A stretch of DNA of 64,000 nucleotides, from positions 4,216,001-4,280,000 of the forward strand of contig LSAX01000001.1 in NCBI GenBank assembly GCA_001557505.1, given 5' to 3'. The notes under the pieces were generated by a model that was not told the origin of the DNA, did no database searches, and saw only the letters and a program-made list of their open reading frames with translations. The first letter of the stretch is position 1, and every line of letters starts with the position of its first letter. Shown piece by piece: positions 11,339-22,857 of this stretch. The stretch is from Reticulascus tulasneorum. Its lineage: Eukaryota > Ascomycota > Sordariomycetes > Glomerellales > Reticulascaceae. The translations under genes were made by a program, and so were the position numbers.

Positions 11339-12448
11339 GGTGAATATCTTTGCAGGTAAGCGTCAACGACGGAGCAGGAATTCCGCGAGCTGGGCCTCGA
11401 AGAAGCTGAGGCGGGACCAAAAATTTGGGAGCACAACTGTTCTGCCGGCGTCCACCGCTTAGAAAAACCAATTCCCCCACCATGCCCCACGCACTCGTTA
11501 ATTGAGTATCACGAGCCATTGGGCGACTGCCATTTGTGGCTAGGTATCTTAAGTCATAAATTGGGTGTGTTCCATACTCACACAGATCTACAAGTTTTTA
11601 GGTAACATTTGACAGGATGTTACAACAGGAGTATATTCATGACAAGGTAATATCTCCAGGGGTGTCCTGATAACATCATCAAGAAGTACCTCGTCCCTAG
11701 CTTATTGGCCATCCGCATTCTGCGTTACCTCAGACTGAAGCAAACATTTGCCCCATGATCACACGAGTCCCGGCAGTCCCGGCAACTGAGATCTGAAACT
11801 TTTTCTTATTGTCTCTTTAAGATCCTCTTAGTATTTTCATTGTGCACTGCCAGGGACTACAACGAGTTACACCTCGCGTTGGGCTTGTGGCTCAACCGTG
11901 CCTTCTGAACTCTCAGCCCCGTGCTCCATGCGAGAACTTTCCGTCTCTTGGATTCGGGTCCCGGCATATATCCAATTGATCTATGTTGGCGATTATACTT
12001 TGATCCAATAACCCTATCTCACCAAAAGTCTCAAATGACCAGGAGTGTGGAACGCGTAGGCTGAGGGACCGCGTACAATGCAATCCCTTTCCCTGGCGGA
12101 TCTTGGTGTCTCATTTTGCTCTCCCTTCTTGTCGCCCATTTCAGTGGCACGTCTCCAGCCCACAGGGAGGCTAGGTGCAGGAAGGTGAAGATCTGTCCAA
12201 AGGGAGGTGAGATGAACATGTTTCTTCTGTTGGTCGAGTCCAAGTCCTGCTGCCCTAGGACGAATGTTGAACACACTGCCGGTTTTCGGTTTTGCTCGCC
12301 TGCTCGTCTTCGATATCTATGTCAAGTTTGCTTCCGTTCTAATATCAGAACGGGGGTTGTTTGCTTCTGTACTAGACCTCGAGTCTGGTGTCCCTAACTA
12401 AGTAATACGAAACCGGACGTTGGCCATTGCCATCCCGAAATTGGCGAC
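11339..12448. other. Divergent intergenic region
   Basis: This 1.1 kb separates the start codons of POL5 (-) and the mannosyltransferase (+). On the POL5 side it holds the AAAAATTT element at 11420-11427. A 7 bp inverted repeat (CCGTTCT/AGAACGG) sits at 12334-12353, about 100 bp before the mannosyltransferase ATG. No gene was seen. Confidence 0.5.
11418..11429 (-). promoter_or_regulatory. RRPE-like element of POL5
   Basis: On the minus strand this reads CCAAATTTTTGG, 80 bp before the POL5 ATG. Its core matches the AAAATTT-type ribosomal RNA processing element that marks ribosome-biogenesis promoters in fungi. A nearly identical sequence stands at 24755-24766 before UTP20. The function is inferred. 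Confidence 0.45.
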
Positions 12449-13888
12449 ATGATCCGCTCATTACGATCAAGTAGACGTCCTACATGGCCCTTCATCGCGA
12501 TCACGGTCATCCTGCTCTTCCTCTTTAGGGAGCACATCTCATTCCCTTGCGTTCCAAGGAACATTTTCCGCCGCTCAGTCAACAGTCACATCCAGTCTCG
12601 TCAATTTCGTGATTTCTGGAAGACCTTGCACGGAGAGTTGGTCTACCAGAAACCAGCTATCGACAAAATCAAACCAAAGGGCGGACCCAGCGATGATGAG
12701 TTGGACCCCAACAAGGACATCGTGGACCGTCAGCGTCCGAATCTCCTCGACTTAGGGACGGGCGATGTGGAAGTCATGCGAATTTGTCACGACAACTTCG
12801 TGAAGGCTCTCGACAGACTTGGCCCCCAGTTACCATATTGGAAGGGATCGCGGGGTATTGTCATGACGGCGGGCGGAAAATATGTAGGCACGGCGATGAC
12901 CTCGATTCTGATGATCAGGCGGTCAGGGTCGAAGCTTCCGGTGCATCTCTTCCTCGACACAAGGGACGACTACGATTCCGAGATATGCGATGTCGTCCTC
13001 CCACGTATGAACGTCGAGTGCGTGATCATGGAGGACGCACTCAACGGCACGAGCATAGAGCACTACCAATATAAAGTCTTCTCCGTCCTGTTCTCCCCGT
13101 TCCAACACGTCCTCTTCCTCGATGCCGACGCATGGCCAATATATAACCCAGACTTCCTCTTCGGCGTCGAACCCTACATCTCACACGGGCTTGTCACCTG
13201 GCCAGACTTCTGGCTCCCCACCGTCTCGTCCGGGTACTACGACATAGCGCGCTGGAGCCCGCCGCATATCACCCAGCGGCGCAGCTCCGAGTCCAGCATC
13301 CTGCTGTACAATAAAGCCATGCACACGGAGAGCCTGTTGCTGTCGGCGTACTACAACTGGTACGGGCCGGGGGTCTATTACCCGCTACTATCACAGGGTG
13401 CGATTGGCGAGGGTGACAAGGAGACTTTCATCCACGGCGCGATGGTTCTCGATCGGCCGTTCTACGACGTACACACCGCCGTCACCGTCATCGGCCGCTG
13501 GCTCAACGGGACCTTCCTCAGCGCCGGCATGAAACAAGCCGATCCTTCAGAGGACTTCCGTTTATACAGGGACACACACGACTCGCAGCACGGCAAGCCC
13601 CCCGAAGGCGAGGGGGCGCGGTCGCTTTTCATACACTCCAACATGTGGAAGATGGATCTGTACAAGCTCGGCCAGCGAGACTCGCCGATGTACCAAACGA
13701 ACGAGACGGGCCACGTAGCGCGGATCTGGGGCCCGGACACCAGGCTTGTCGAGAGGTCTGGCTACGACGTCGAGCGAGCGATGTGGGATGAGATCATTAA
13801 AGCGAATTGCAGGGCGACGTTTCTGGAAGAGTGTAGAGGCATTCGGGAGTACTATCGCTCTGTGTTTATTGACAATAATGTAATGTGA
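12449..13888 (+). CDS. Mnn2/Mnn5-type alpha-mannosyltransferase
   Basis: An intronless gene of 479 aa. The family (fungal Mannosyltransferase_putative, Mnn1/Mnn2/Mnn5 group) adds mannose to N-glycan outer chains in the Golgi from GDP-mannose; Mnn2/Mnn5 make the alpha-1,2 branches. Seen: a short basic cytosolic tail, a single membrane anchor at about residues 13-27 (type II topology), a stem region, the start of the catalytic domain at RGIVMTAGGKYVG (about 135-147), a DxD metal/nucleotide-sugar motif in FLDADAWP (D225, D227), then WPDFWLPTVSSGYY, SSESSILLYNK and a closing GDKETF motif. The exact linkage cannot be told from sequence. It stands alone, divergent from POL5. Confidence 0.88.
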   Translation: MIRSLRSSRRPTWPFIAITVILLFLFREHISFPCVPRNIFRRSVNSHIQSRQFRDFWKTLHGELVYQKPAIDKIKPKGGPSDDELDPNKDIVDRQRPNLLDLGTGDVEVMRICHDNFVKALDRLGPQLPYWKGSRGIVMTAGGKYVGTAMTSILMIRRSGSKLPVHLFLDTRDDYDSEICDVVLPRMNVECVIMEDALNGTSIEHYQYKVFSVLFSPFQHVLFLDADAWPIYNPDFLFGVEPYISHGLVTWPDFWLPTVSSGYYDIARWSPPHITQRRSSESSILLYNKAMHTESLLLSAYYNWYGPGVYYPLLSQGAIGEGDKETFIHGAMVLDRPFYDVHTAVTVIGRWLNGTFLSAGMKQADPSEDFRLYRDTHDSQHGKPPEGEGARSLFIHSNMWKMDLYKLGQRDSPMYQTNETGHVARIWGPDTRLVERSGYDVERAMWDEIIKANCRATFLEECRGIREYYRSVFIDNNVM

Positions 13889-15780
13889 CATGTTGGCGAG
13901 AGCCAGAAATGGGTGTTAGAGTAGATATGCTGAGCAATAGGGGCTCCATGAGGTTTCGTCTCTTTCTTCTAAAGAAGAATACGTGAGAATTAACCTGTCC
14001 TCAATGACCAAATGACCAAATGATCGTTCCAGTAGCTTCGTTCCGCGACTTGCTGCGTAGGTGCTGACCCTCGATGAAATGCACGAGCGATGATTTCTAA
14101 AAGAACATGTCCCATATCCTCGGGACATAGCCTTTTCTTTCCCATGTTACCAATACCGATCTGGATCAACCTCATCTCTGCGCCGAATTCCACCGCGACT
14201 GGCCTGATCATTCCGTCTCCACAGGCTTAATTCCCGCCCCAAGATCCCAGAGGGAAATGAAAAAAAAAACGGCACATTTCTGAATACCAAATTCTCGGGT
14301 TTAGCCACCAAGTTCCCATTCCAATCGCTGCCCGCTTTGGGTATCCTGAAGCATGTGCGAAGACCCCTGGGTTGTCTTAGCATGGGTTCAAAAATAGCCC
14401 CGAATGCCAAACCGGCCCAGTCCGGGCCGGTTTCCTGGTCGGCACGATCACGTTCGCTGCTTCGATAGGAGATAGCGCTCATCGTGTTGAGCGGTGGACT
14501 GCTTTGGAAGGTATGCAATTGTCATGCCGAGGCGGGAATCTATCTTGCGGATATCTGGGTACTAGCAGTTGGATAGTTGAGCGGGTGTGAAGGCCGTATC
14601 CCGGCTTGTCTTAACTAGCGTAGGCTCGAAGCAATTGCATCTGCTCTGGCCAAATTTCATGCACATGGCTAAATTCTTGTAACAGCTCTCAACAAAGGCA
14701 GGCGGCATCACATGTGATGTTCTCGTCTAATGGTTTTCACTCGAGCGATATTCAGAGGGCTTGAAACTACGCGAACGTGAGAGAGAGAGAGCAGCATTTT
14801 CGAGCAAGCAATGGAAAACACTTGAGTAAGGACCATCTTAAGTAATATCACAATTGCAAGCTCACTGCAAGTCAACAAAGACGTTTAGAAGTTTCCCTTG
14901 ATTCAGTATGAGTAAGCTTCTCGTGATCGTATGACCACAAGGTTGGCACCATTAATGCCAGTAATGTACAAAAAGCAGCACAGAAAATGTCATCCATGCC
15001 ACAAGCAAACAAAGGCTCTCAACAGCCAGCGGTTCAGCTCGACCCTTGCTACCACTATGTGGCGCAAAATCAAGCTCAATCGCGCACTCGGTAGGTGCGC
15101 GTAAAATCCACAAAGCCAATGAACCATTCGGTTGCAGCTTCGCTACTCTCACAAATACAGCCGACAGAGACCGTTCCGGTCTTCTGCCAAGAGGGAGGGA
15201 CCTTTCGAGGCCCTCAAGGGGTTTGGTGTTTCGTACAAGATATGAAAAAGTGGGTTTAGTTGTTGGTCGGGGACGTCGAGAAAACGTCGGGGTATCCGTT
15301 GGTGGATGGTTGTAAATCAAACAAGAAAGAAGAGCCGAACATAGGCGGGAGCCACCCTCGAATTCCAGATCCAAGATGGACTCCGAGCAATGATGCCGTG
15401 CAGGTGCCGAGACAGTATGCCAATGCGTCTAATGCAGAGTTCCACAGAAATGTAAGGCTCATGACGAGCTCTATTAGCGTAGGGGTGTTCATCTCAGCCG
15501 TAAGCTGCCAGTGATGCCCATCTGGAAGCACGGAGGTGAAGGGCAGGCGGTCAAAGTAGTAAGGCGAAATGAAGTCGAAGAATGGGAGACGACAATCCGC
15601 ACTTTCAGGCTGCTGTATTCCGCCCTATTAAGGGGGAACAGCAAGCGGCCACCAAACAAGTTGTTGGTAACATCACTAAGATGGACGATCAATGTTCAAG
15701 GGAATCGCCTACGTCTCCCTTGGCATCAAGGGGTTACCCTACCACGTGTGCAGCAGACAGTGGAGGGCATAGTAGGCGAC
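13889..15780. other. Convergent intergenic region with a strong hairpin
   Basis: A 1.9 kb stretch between the 3' ends of the mannosyltransferase (+) and CDC25 (-). It contains a perfect 10 bp inverted repeat at 14409-14433 and a short GA repeat near 14778-14793. Minus-strand open frames at 14147-14518 and 14952-15531 are partly hydrophobic but lack a domain or splice structure that would support a gene; part is likely the CDC25 3' UTR. Confidence 0.45.
14409..14433. repeat. Perfect 10 bp inverted repeat (hairpin)
   Basis: AAACCGGCCC at 14409-14418 and GGGCCGGTTT at 14424-14433 are exact reverse complements with a five-base loop. The GC-rich arms followed by T could form a stable RNA hairpin in a 3' transcript from either strand, or could be a dyad DNA-binding site. 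No known family is assigned. Confidence 0.7.
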
Positions 15781-17644
15781 CTAGTATGAGGCCATGCGGC
15801 GGGCATGGGTTCGGTCGCCGAGGATCGGGGAGTTACCAATCATGGCAATAGGGGATTGATGCAAGGTGATGCTGGGTCTACTCGGGGCAGTGGGTGATTC
15901 GTTGATTGTGGGCTCTCGTTGGCCAAATGCAAAGGTCTGCGCTCTTCCGAGCCCCTTGCGAGGATTTTTTAAACGCCCAAGCTCCCTCTCACAGGTGCGC
16001 TGGTGCTTCGCATCCGACATCTCCACGTAGTTCTGAGGGTAACATCTGGCACGATGTTCCTCAAAGAAACCGCTGTAGCCCCCATCAAGAATATAAACCT
16101 CTGGGTAGGTTAGTCTCGGGTAATGCTCGACATTGGCAGACCGATCCTCGGATCGAATGTGCTTCGCCATCAGAGGGGCACGATGAGCCGAGTATTCGCA
16201 GTGAAAGACCAATAGAGTTCGTCCCTGCATAGGAGTCCGAAAAAGTTGGGTTGCCAAGAGCTGCTTGTCATTGTAGTTGACAGCGCCGTCGATGTGTCCA
16301 CCGTCGTACTCATACTCGAATCTGCAATCAATGATCATTTTTTGCGTGAAGTTGTCACTGTATTTCCCATCCAGAACATCCACCAAAGTCTGCTTCGATA
16401 TTCTTGGGATGCTGTCGGTCGGGTCATCGGCGAGGAAGTGTGGGAGGGTCGGCTCGTGGGCTTCCTCGACGTCCATCACCGCTTGCAGCTGCGTTGTCGA
16501 GGCCACATCATCGTCCGTCTTCGGTTTCATGATATCTCCGGGGTGCTCGAACATGCTCAGCGAGCGACGGAACTGCTTGCGAGGACGCATGAAGGGATTC
16601 GATGGTCGACGGCTGTGTCCGCTGCCTGCAGGCCCATTTCGGCTACCGCCCATACCCGATAAACTTGAGAACTGCGGTCGTGAACGCAGGGCACCGGGGG
16701 CGGCGGCTGTGGGACTATTCGCAGTCTGTGGTCGTTTGTCCTGGGGAGGAGAACCAGCATCGAAGCACTCTCCAAGGGATAGTGCAGAGCTCATATGTGC
16801 CAATCGGGGTTCACCTCCAAATTTGAATGTGGGGAGCTGGTTGTCCAAATTGGCGCGGGTCAGGACGCCACCCGTAGAATAGCCTTTCATTCGAGTCAGG
16901 GAAGGGCGTCGGATGGCGGGTTTTCGGCGTCTGCACCAGCTTTTGTTAGCAACCCTGCATGGCAACGGGAAAAGCAATCTGCCATCTAAACCTACTCTGA
17001 AACTTGTGGCTTCGCGGGCTCCAATGACAAGTGGCGAGAAATGGGGGCCGGAGAATCCAACATCATTTCGTCGTGGTCTGGAGTGTGGATTGGCGTTGGA
17101 GAGGTTATCTCAATCTGCGTGCTGAAAGCGGTCTTGTGGGGAAGAGGAGACATATCCATCATCTCATTCATTGGACCTGGTGAAGATGAAGGCAGAGGAG
17201 GAGTCGTGACATATTCTAGAACCCAATCAGCAACCATGATATCCCGCCAACGCAGGACAGCTCTTGCTCACCACGAGACTCCATCGAACCCAGCAGGTTG
17301 GTGGAGAAGAGTGCACGACGAGGTGTCGGGAAATGGGGGCTAGAATGGTCAGTGAGACACCTGGAAGAGTCGGCAGAGGAGCCAACTAACCTGACATCGC
17401 TGTCAAGGCGGAAATTCTGCGACAGGTCTGCAGCCAGACTGGCAGCAGGAGACGAGCCGCGAACATCTTTAACGTTGAAGTAGTCGGGATTGGCCTTTTG
17501 AATTTGTTCACGCAGACTACGGGAACCAGCCCCTCCAGTAACACCAGATATGTGAGCGGTAGGAAGTGATCGGAACATGTCCCTATGTCCCCAGGTAGGT
17601 AAGGCAATTGGGCGGTGCACGGCCGCCAAAGGTGAAGACTCCAT
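15781..17644 (-). CDS. cdc25: M-phase inducer phosphatase Cdc25 (NimT)
   Basis: Four exons on the minus strand: 17391-17644, 17272-17339, 16996-17215 and 15781-16930, giving 563 aa. Cdc25 removes inhibitory phosphates from the Tyr/Thr of Cdk1 to start mitosis. Seen: a disordered N-terminus starting MESSPLAAVHRP with the conserved WGHRDMFRS, Ser/Pro-rich regulatory regions, and a rhodanese-like catalytic domain at about 350-475. The latter has IIDCRFEYEYDGGHI and the active-site loop HCEYSAHR (catalytic Cys425, Arg431), the classic Cdc25 CX5R signature. The tail after the domain is basic and Ser/Pro-rich. All splice junctions are GT...AG and preserve the frame. A strong donor-like GTAAGTAT at 18253-18260 (minus strand) suggests an intron in a long 5' leader. 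Confidence 0.93.
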
Positions 17645-20600
17645 GATGGGCGGCTTGGGATGGTGTAAATGCTGGTGATAGGCTGGACAGTGCTGGATCA
17701 AAGGCTGATACTTGCTATGTCGTGACGTGAAAAAGAGTGAAAACCGGTAAGAGGTCACAGAAAATGAATGCTGCAACAACTATGATTATTGGGGTTCCTT
17801 TTTAATTGAGCCTGCCACGGTCGGGAATAGTAGTCGGCGGTGTGCAACTCTCGTGGTGGTGATAGTGGTTGCTGGTGAGATGGCGGCGGGGTCGGGAACA
17901 GCGCGTGGGTGCGTGAGCGGGATGGGAGTTGGTGCTACTGTCTCGTCACGAACATTGGAAAGAACCAGACGCGAGATGGTGAGAATGGTTTTTCGCGAGG
18001 ATCAATGGGGAGCCTGTCCACGTTCCTCTTCCTTTGCTCGATGTCGAGGGAGTGTGCCGCTTTTTCGTGCATGGAACATCCAGAAAGCGTCCAAGTGCTC
18101 TACTTGCCGGTATTCGTTACGTGCACAACGAAGTACCAGGTCCGAGAGAGGAGATGGAGGGATGCGCTTCCTGACGTCTGACTTTCCCGTGCCCGTGGGA
18201 AAGTCTATCCTTGCCAACAAGAAAAAGTCGACCTCGACGAGAGAAGTTGATGATACTTACCACCGTTTTACCGGACGGCTTTCTGGTCGGATGGAGGGGG
18301 GGGGGAGAAAAAAGGAAAAGAGAAGGTGAGAAGCAAGGAGGAGCCCAAGAGCTTTTGAATGGCCGAGGTGAACGACCAGGTTCAAGCGTGGGATTGGGGC
18401 TTTTTTCTTGCTTGGAGCGAGATGGATGGATCTACTCCCAGCTAGGCGCAGAGGGGAGCAGGTTGTCAGGGAGATTCGTTGACTTCACCCCTGTTTGAAA
18501 CTAAAGGGTAGGGTCTGTCAGGAGCGTCACAGTGGTTGATAGTGTGCCACAGGTGGGGTGCCAGCCAGCCAGAGCGCGGGCGGTTGCTCAGTGAGCGACA
18601 TTAGGCGAGCGTTGGCACCGCTACGCTGGACGGATAGGTACTTCCACACAGCCTTGGTCCATTGGGGCTTTCCAAGTTGCGGGCCCACAGGGCTTGCTGC
18701 ACTACAGTGCACCTGCAGGCGCCGGCGCTGATTCCAGTGGGCTGCCCCCGCTAACCTTGCCATGAAGTGCAGCGGATGTACACTCGCCCCAGCATACATA
18801 CGCACATATGCAGGGAGCTCGGGGCGGGCCTGGCCTCGAAGCTTGCTGGTAGACGCCCTCCGCATACGACGTTGTGTATCCAAACCTAATGGCCCTCCGC
18901 CTAATCTGCATGTAACTATTTTTTTTCCCTCTCTTATTTCTTTTCTGCTGGTTCTCTTCCTATTCCATAACAACGGCCGTGAAGCTAAGCGCCACGACAG
19001 AGAAAACAAAATTGGGACTACTGGCCAGAAGTTACTTGATTGATCAGTGTAAAATGAGCGGTGAGCTGGCGTATCGCCTACAAGCCGCCCCCTGCGCCGT
19101 CTGATAACCGCTAACTAATTAATTTGTATCTCTGTACCACCAAGCTAACGACCTCCACACAACCTGCACCTAAGTTCCTGCTTGTTTGTGCCGTTTGCAG
19201 CGCACGACCTCCACTCCCTTCGTAGACATAATGGTAACAAGCATCATCCATATCGTCTGGTACAGGCTGAACAGGCGCAGGGTAGCAACCTGGACCCCGG
19301 CACAGGGCAACACACAGGGCTGGCTCAGGGCTCACCCCCCATCCTCCCAGCGGGGTTAATTCAAGGCACTTCCAGGTTCTGGATCCGTGGACGGCGACAG
19401 TTGCATTCTTCGTTGCCGGGTAGAAGCTGTGAGACATGCAGCTGATGCGAGCTGAGACGGAAATTGCCATGCGTCTCGGGTGATGACATGAATGGCGAAC
19501 CTTCAATTGTTCTATTCACAAATGTTCTCGGGTCAGATCTTCGTCAACATTCCTGACATGAGGCAGCCCGGGGGCTAGATGTCTGAACGAGATGGACGGT
19601 TATCGCTTTCGCATGTGCGAATAGAGGATTTACTGCGCCTACATTCAGTCAGTGACGTACATAAGACAATTGAGCAGCAGCGGTGGATGCAGTTTCAACC
19701 CCAGTTTTAATAAGCAAGTCCTAAGGTTCTGACTTGGGTAAACCATCCTCTGTCTCCCTTGGCTATCCTCATCAACTCTCAAGTTCCGGGCCCCATCTCG
19801 CCAGTTGGCCAGGCGAAGACAGCTCTCTTCCTTGCATGGCGACGGTGGCCCATGCAACCTCACAGACGCAGCTTCGAATAAACAACCACAACCCTGCTGT
19901 ATGCCGGGCAAGCTCGAGTGCTCCAAAAGCCAGAGCTCTCTGCAAAATTCCAGCGCAATTGGCCGGCCGTCCGTCACCTGGGGCCAGGGTGCTGGGGGCG
20001 GCTGAGACAGACCCTTGCCTGGTCGCCACACAGGGAATCTTGTTTCGGAAGGCCGAACTGCAGTCAGCATACGCAGCGAATGGGGCTTCGCGAACTGGTT
20101 GCAAACAACTCGATCGACGACTTGCTAACGCCAGAGACAAGTCATATGCCCTCGGGTTGGCGCTGGCCATTCAGCTGCTGGAATTGAGGTTCAACAACGG
20201 GAAGTTAATTTATCTCCACACACTCTCTGCTGCAAATGCTTGGTCCACGTGTTTCTCCGACATCGCGAAGCAGAGAGGGTAATAACCCGTCAAGGCTGAG
20301 CAGAAGAATTAGAGATCGGTTCCGCCAAACGGGGCAGAGAGTTGAATCCAGCGTGTTTGTGCCCGGCTGAGGTGCACCGGGCGGTGGGGGCGAAGACTAG
20401 GTTTGACCGCATGCGGATGATGAATTTCATCCCGTGCGCACAGTTCCCCAGGAACCCCTCCATCCATCTCTCTCCATCTCCATTTGAGACAGTGGTGTGT
20501 CGAGATCTTTGTTTGTGATAGACGGCATTGCCTTGGTATATTCCGATGTCAACAAGATCTCATCACAAACAAGCCCATACATGCAGTATGTATTTGCCTG

Positions 20601-22857
20601 CCAGGTTTCGCTCTGTGAATCTACATAGATCTTGAACCCGAGGCCGAATGGGGCCATGTAGGCTCCTTTGGAACGGGTCACAAGTTTCCTTGGCTGATGT
20701 TATCATGCACCCTGTCGATATCGACCAGGAAGCCCTGGTCCTCGCAATTCCTCCGTTGCTCAGGGACATGGGCGCGTTCACCGAGAGAATTCTTTTCTGA
20801 ACCCCGCGTCCGGTTGGCCACCTTCATTCCGATCCGCTCCATCACCATCTGCCATTGGCGAGCTAGCGAAAGATGGCGCCAAACCCATCTCGCCTGCCAC
20901 GACCAGGCCCTTGTCATGTCGTGATGGCCGATGATCATGACTGCTATGGTGCGCAGCTGTCCCGTTGTGGATGTGGCTGCGTTCTATCCAGCGCCATTCG
21001 TGCCATCGCCATGTCTGCAAATTTGGGCTTCCCGTGAATCATGGCTGTAAACTTATCACACGCAGCAATGAAGAATACATACGTGCGTCTTATTATCTGC
21101 GATCCCTTACCAAATAAGCAAAACATCACCAAGCGAATCCATCGCGCCGTTGAGCCTGGACCTTTCGAACAGCCCAATTCGGCCTATGGAGGGACCGAGA
21201 CACAAATCTTGATTCCAAGGAGATTCAACGCGGAGATTTACTTCGTAGCACAGAGTATTAGTGGTCTGGCTAGTAAGCGAACGCGCTTATCTCCCTGTCT
21301 CACCACCAGTCCAAAGCTTGGAAAAAGTGTCTTAACCCGAAGCACGCCCGGTTGACAGCTCGCAAATCAGGATTTTGGTAAAAATAGCCCGAGTGGAATA
21401 AGGGAAGATGGAAATTTTTCTTCGATCGCTCACCATCCACCCCGATCATTCGGTCGAGGCCGGCCCTACGCAAACGTCATTCTCGAAGCTAAGCGTTCAG
21501 AGATCGACATCACGACACCCATATCTGGCTAAGCCGGCGATGCATCTCTCAGGATCTATCTGCTATATGTCAATTAATGCATTCATTTAGATTTCCGTTA
21601 CTCTCGTATGGTAAAGCCGGATCCGTGTTTGGGTTCAGCATCAGCATGGGAGGATCAGAAACCGGATTGCGGTGTTTGTTTACGCTGTACTCGCCGTTGA
21701 GGCATTATCACTGCGCGTGGTCTTGATTTGTCGAGTCTACTACACATGTTATCGCGAGCAGACCAGCATCAGCTGCATGATGATGCGGCACGCGTCAGAA
21801 ACGTCCAATGAGGGCCCGGAATCCTTTGGCTTGCTGTCAGAACCAATTTTCAGCTTTGTCTGAGTTCACTGCCGAAGATTCCGCACGTTCCATTTGGAGT
21901 TCACTGCCTCGCATTTCCCCTCCTTTTGCCTCCCTCCCCCCTTCCCCCTGCCTCGAACCATCATGCCTTTTTTGTTTCTTCCCACCGTTCTATCTCACTA
22001 ATCGAGAAGAACGTGCGCAGGAACGCAGGATGGTTCTGTTTGAGGATTTAAGCGAGTGGCTAGGGGCTTTTTTTGTGCTGTGGTTCGTGGTGATGCGAAC
22101 GGGGTTTTCTGGTCCGTGAGAGCGCTGGCACCAAATGTAAACAAATGGAGTTCGAGACGCGGTGCACGTAAACAAGCAGGGGTCTGGTCCCGTATCCCTG
22201 CCGATCGCGAGGTCACGGGATATCGCGCTTGGCGTTCTAATGCAAGCCTACCACGTAAACTTGACGCATGTTGACGTTGACCTCAGACACGACGGTGACA
22301 AAGGTATTGATGCATGATTTGTCCCGAACACTCTACTGTGTCACTGGAGGTTCTTTCGGTGTCATTGGACTGGACTTTTTGCTAGGCATTTCGCCGCATG
22401 CTGTTGGACAGTTTCATAGAACAATACCATGGTTGTTGCACATGTAGCCATTGTTCGACGCTGATCTGCTCGGAATTGAAACTCCAAAATTGACCAAAGA
22501 CATGAAGATGCTTGAAGAGCCGATCAGTCAGACCGGTATTTGCTGTCGGATTAAAGCTTCACAATGAATAAAAAAATAGGAATGCACAGAGCATAGGAGA
22601 GAAGAGCCTGGCCAAGCACGCTGATGACATCAAGGGGAGCTAAACTGCCGAAGCTTGGAATTCATCTGCTTTTCTCTATATGCTCAAGCCAGCATTGGCT
22701 TCATTGCAGATCTCAAAGTTCCAAATCGCCTCCGTAAATCACAATAGCGTGGCGTGAAAACTAGAATGCACGATGCCACCAAAATTTGGGTATTCCAAAC
22801 GCCGCCTATGCTCGCAACTTCGGGCCAACGACTCGGCACCATGCGTCCAGTCCTTTT
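17645..22857. other. 5.2 kb gene-poor region upstream of CDC25
   Basis: No frame is supported as coding: the longest (18527-19009 minus, 19734-20282 plus, 182 aa) are low-complexity, overlap frames on the other strand and have no domain. The left kilobase resembles a CDC25 leader on the minus strand: a CT-rich tract, a 10-G run on the plus strand at 18296-18305 and a consensus splice donor at 18253-18260. The remainder may hold regulatory DNA, non-coding transcripts or the 3' UTR of DRN1. No repeat or transposon relic was recognised. Confidence 0.45.
18253..18260 (-). promoter_or_regulatory. Candidate splice donor in a CDC25 5' leader
   Basis: The minus strand reads GTAAGTAT, an almost perfect donor, about 610 bp before the CDC25 start and just downstream of a pyrimidine-rich tract typical of fungal transcription starts. 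I could not fix the matching acceptor. A leader intron is an inference. Confidence 0.3.

Noticed and set aside
14952..15531. Hydrophobic minus-strand frames downstream of CDC25
   Set aside because: A small membrane protein was considered, but no splice model links the frames and no family fits; likely 3' UTR.
16246..16882. Plus-strand frames opposite CDC25
   Set aside because: Antisense shadows of the catalytic and Ser/Pro-rich exons.
18527..19009. 160-residue minus-strand frame in the gene-poor region
   Set aside because: Low-complexity, no domain, opposite strand equally open.
19734..20282. 182-residue plus-strand frame in the gene-poor region
   Set aside because: Overlaps equally long minus-strand frames; a GC-rich patch keeps several frames open by chance.
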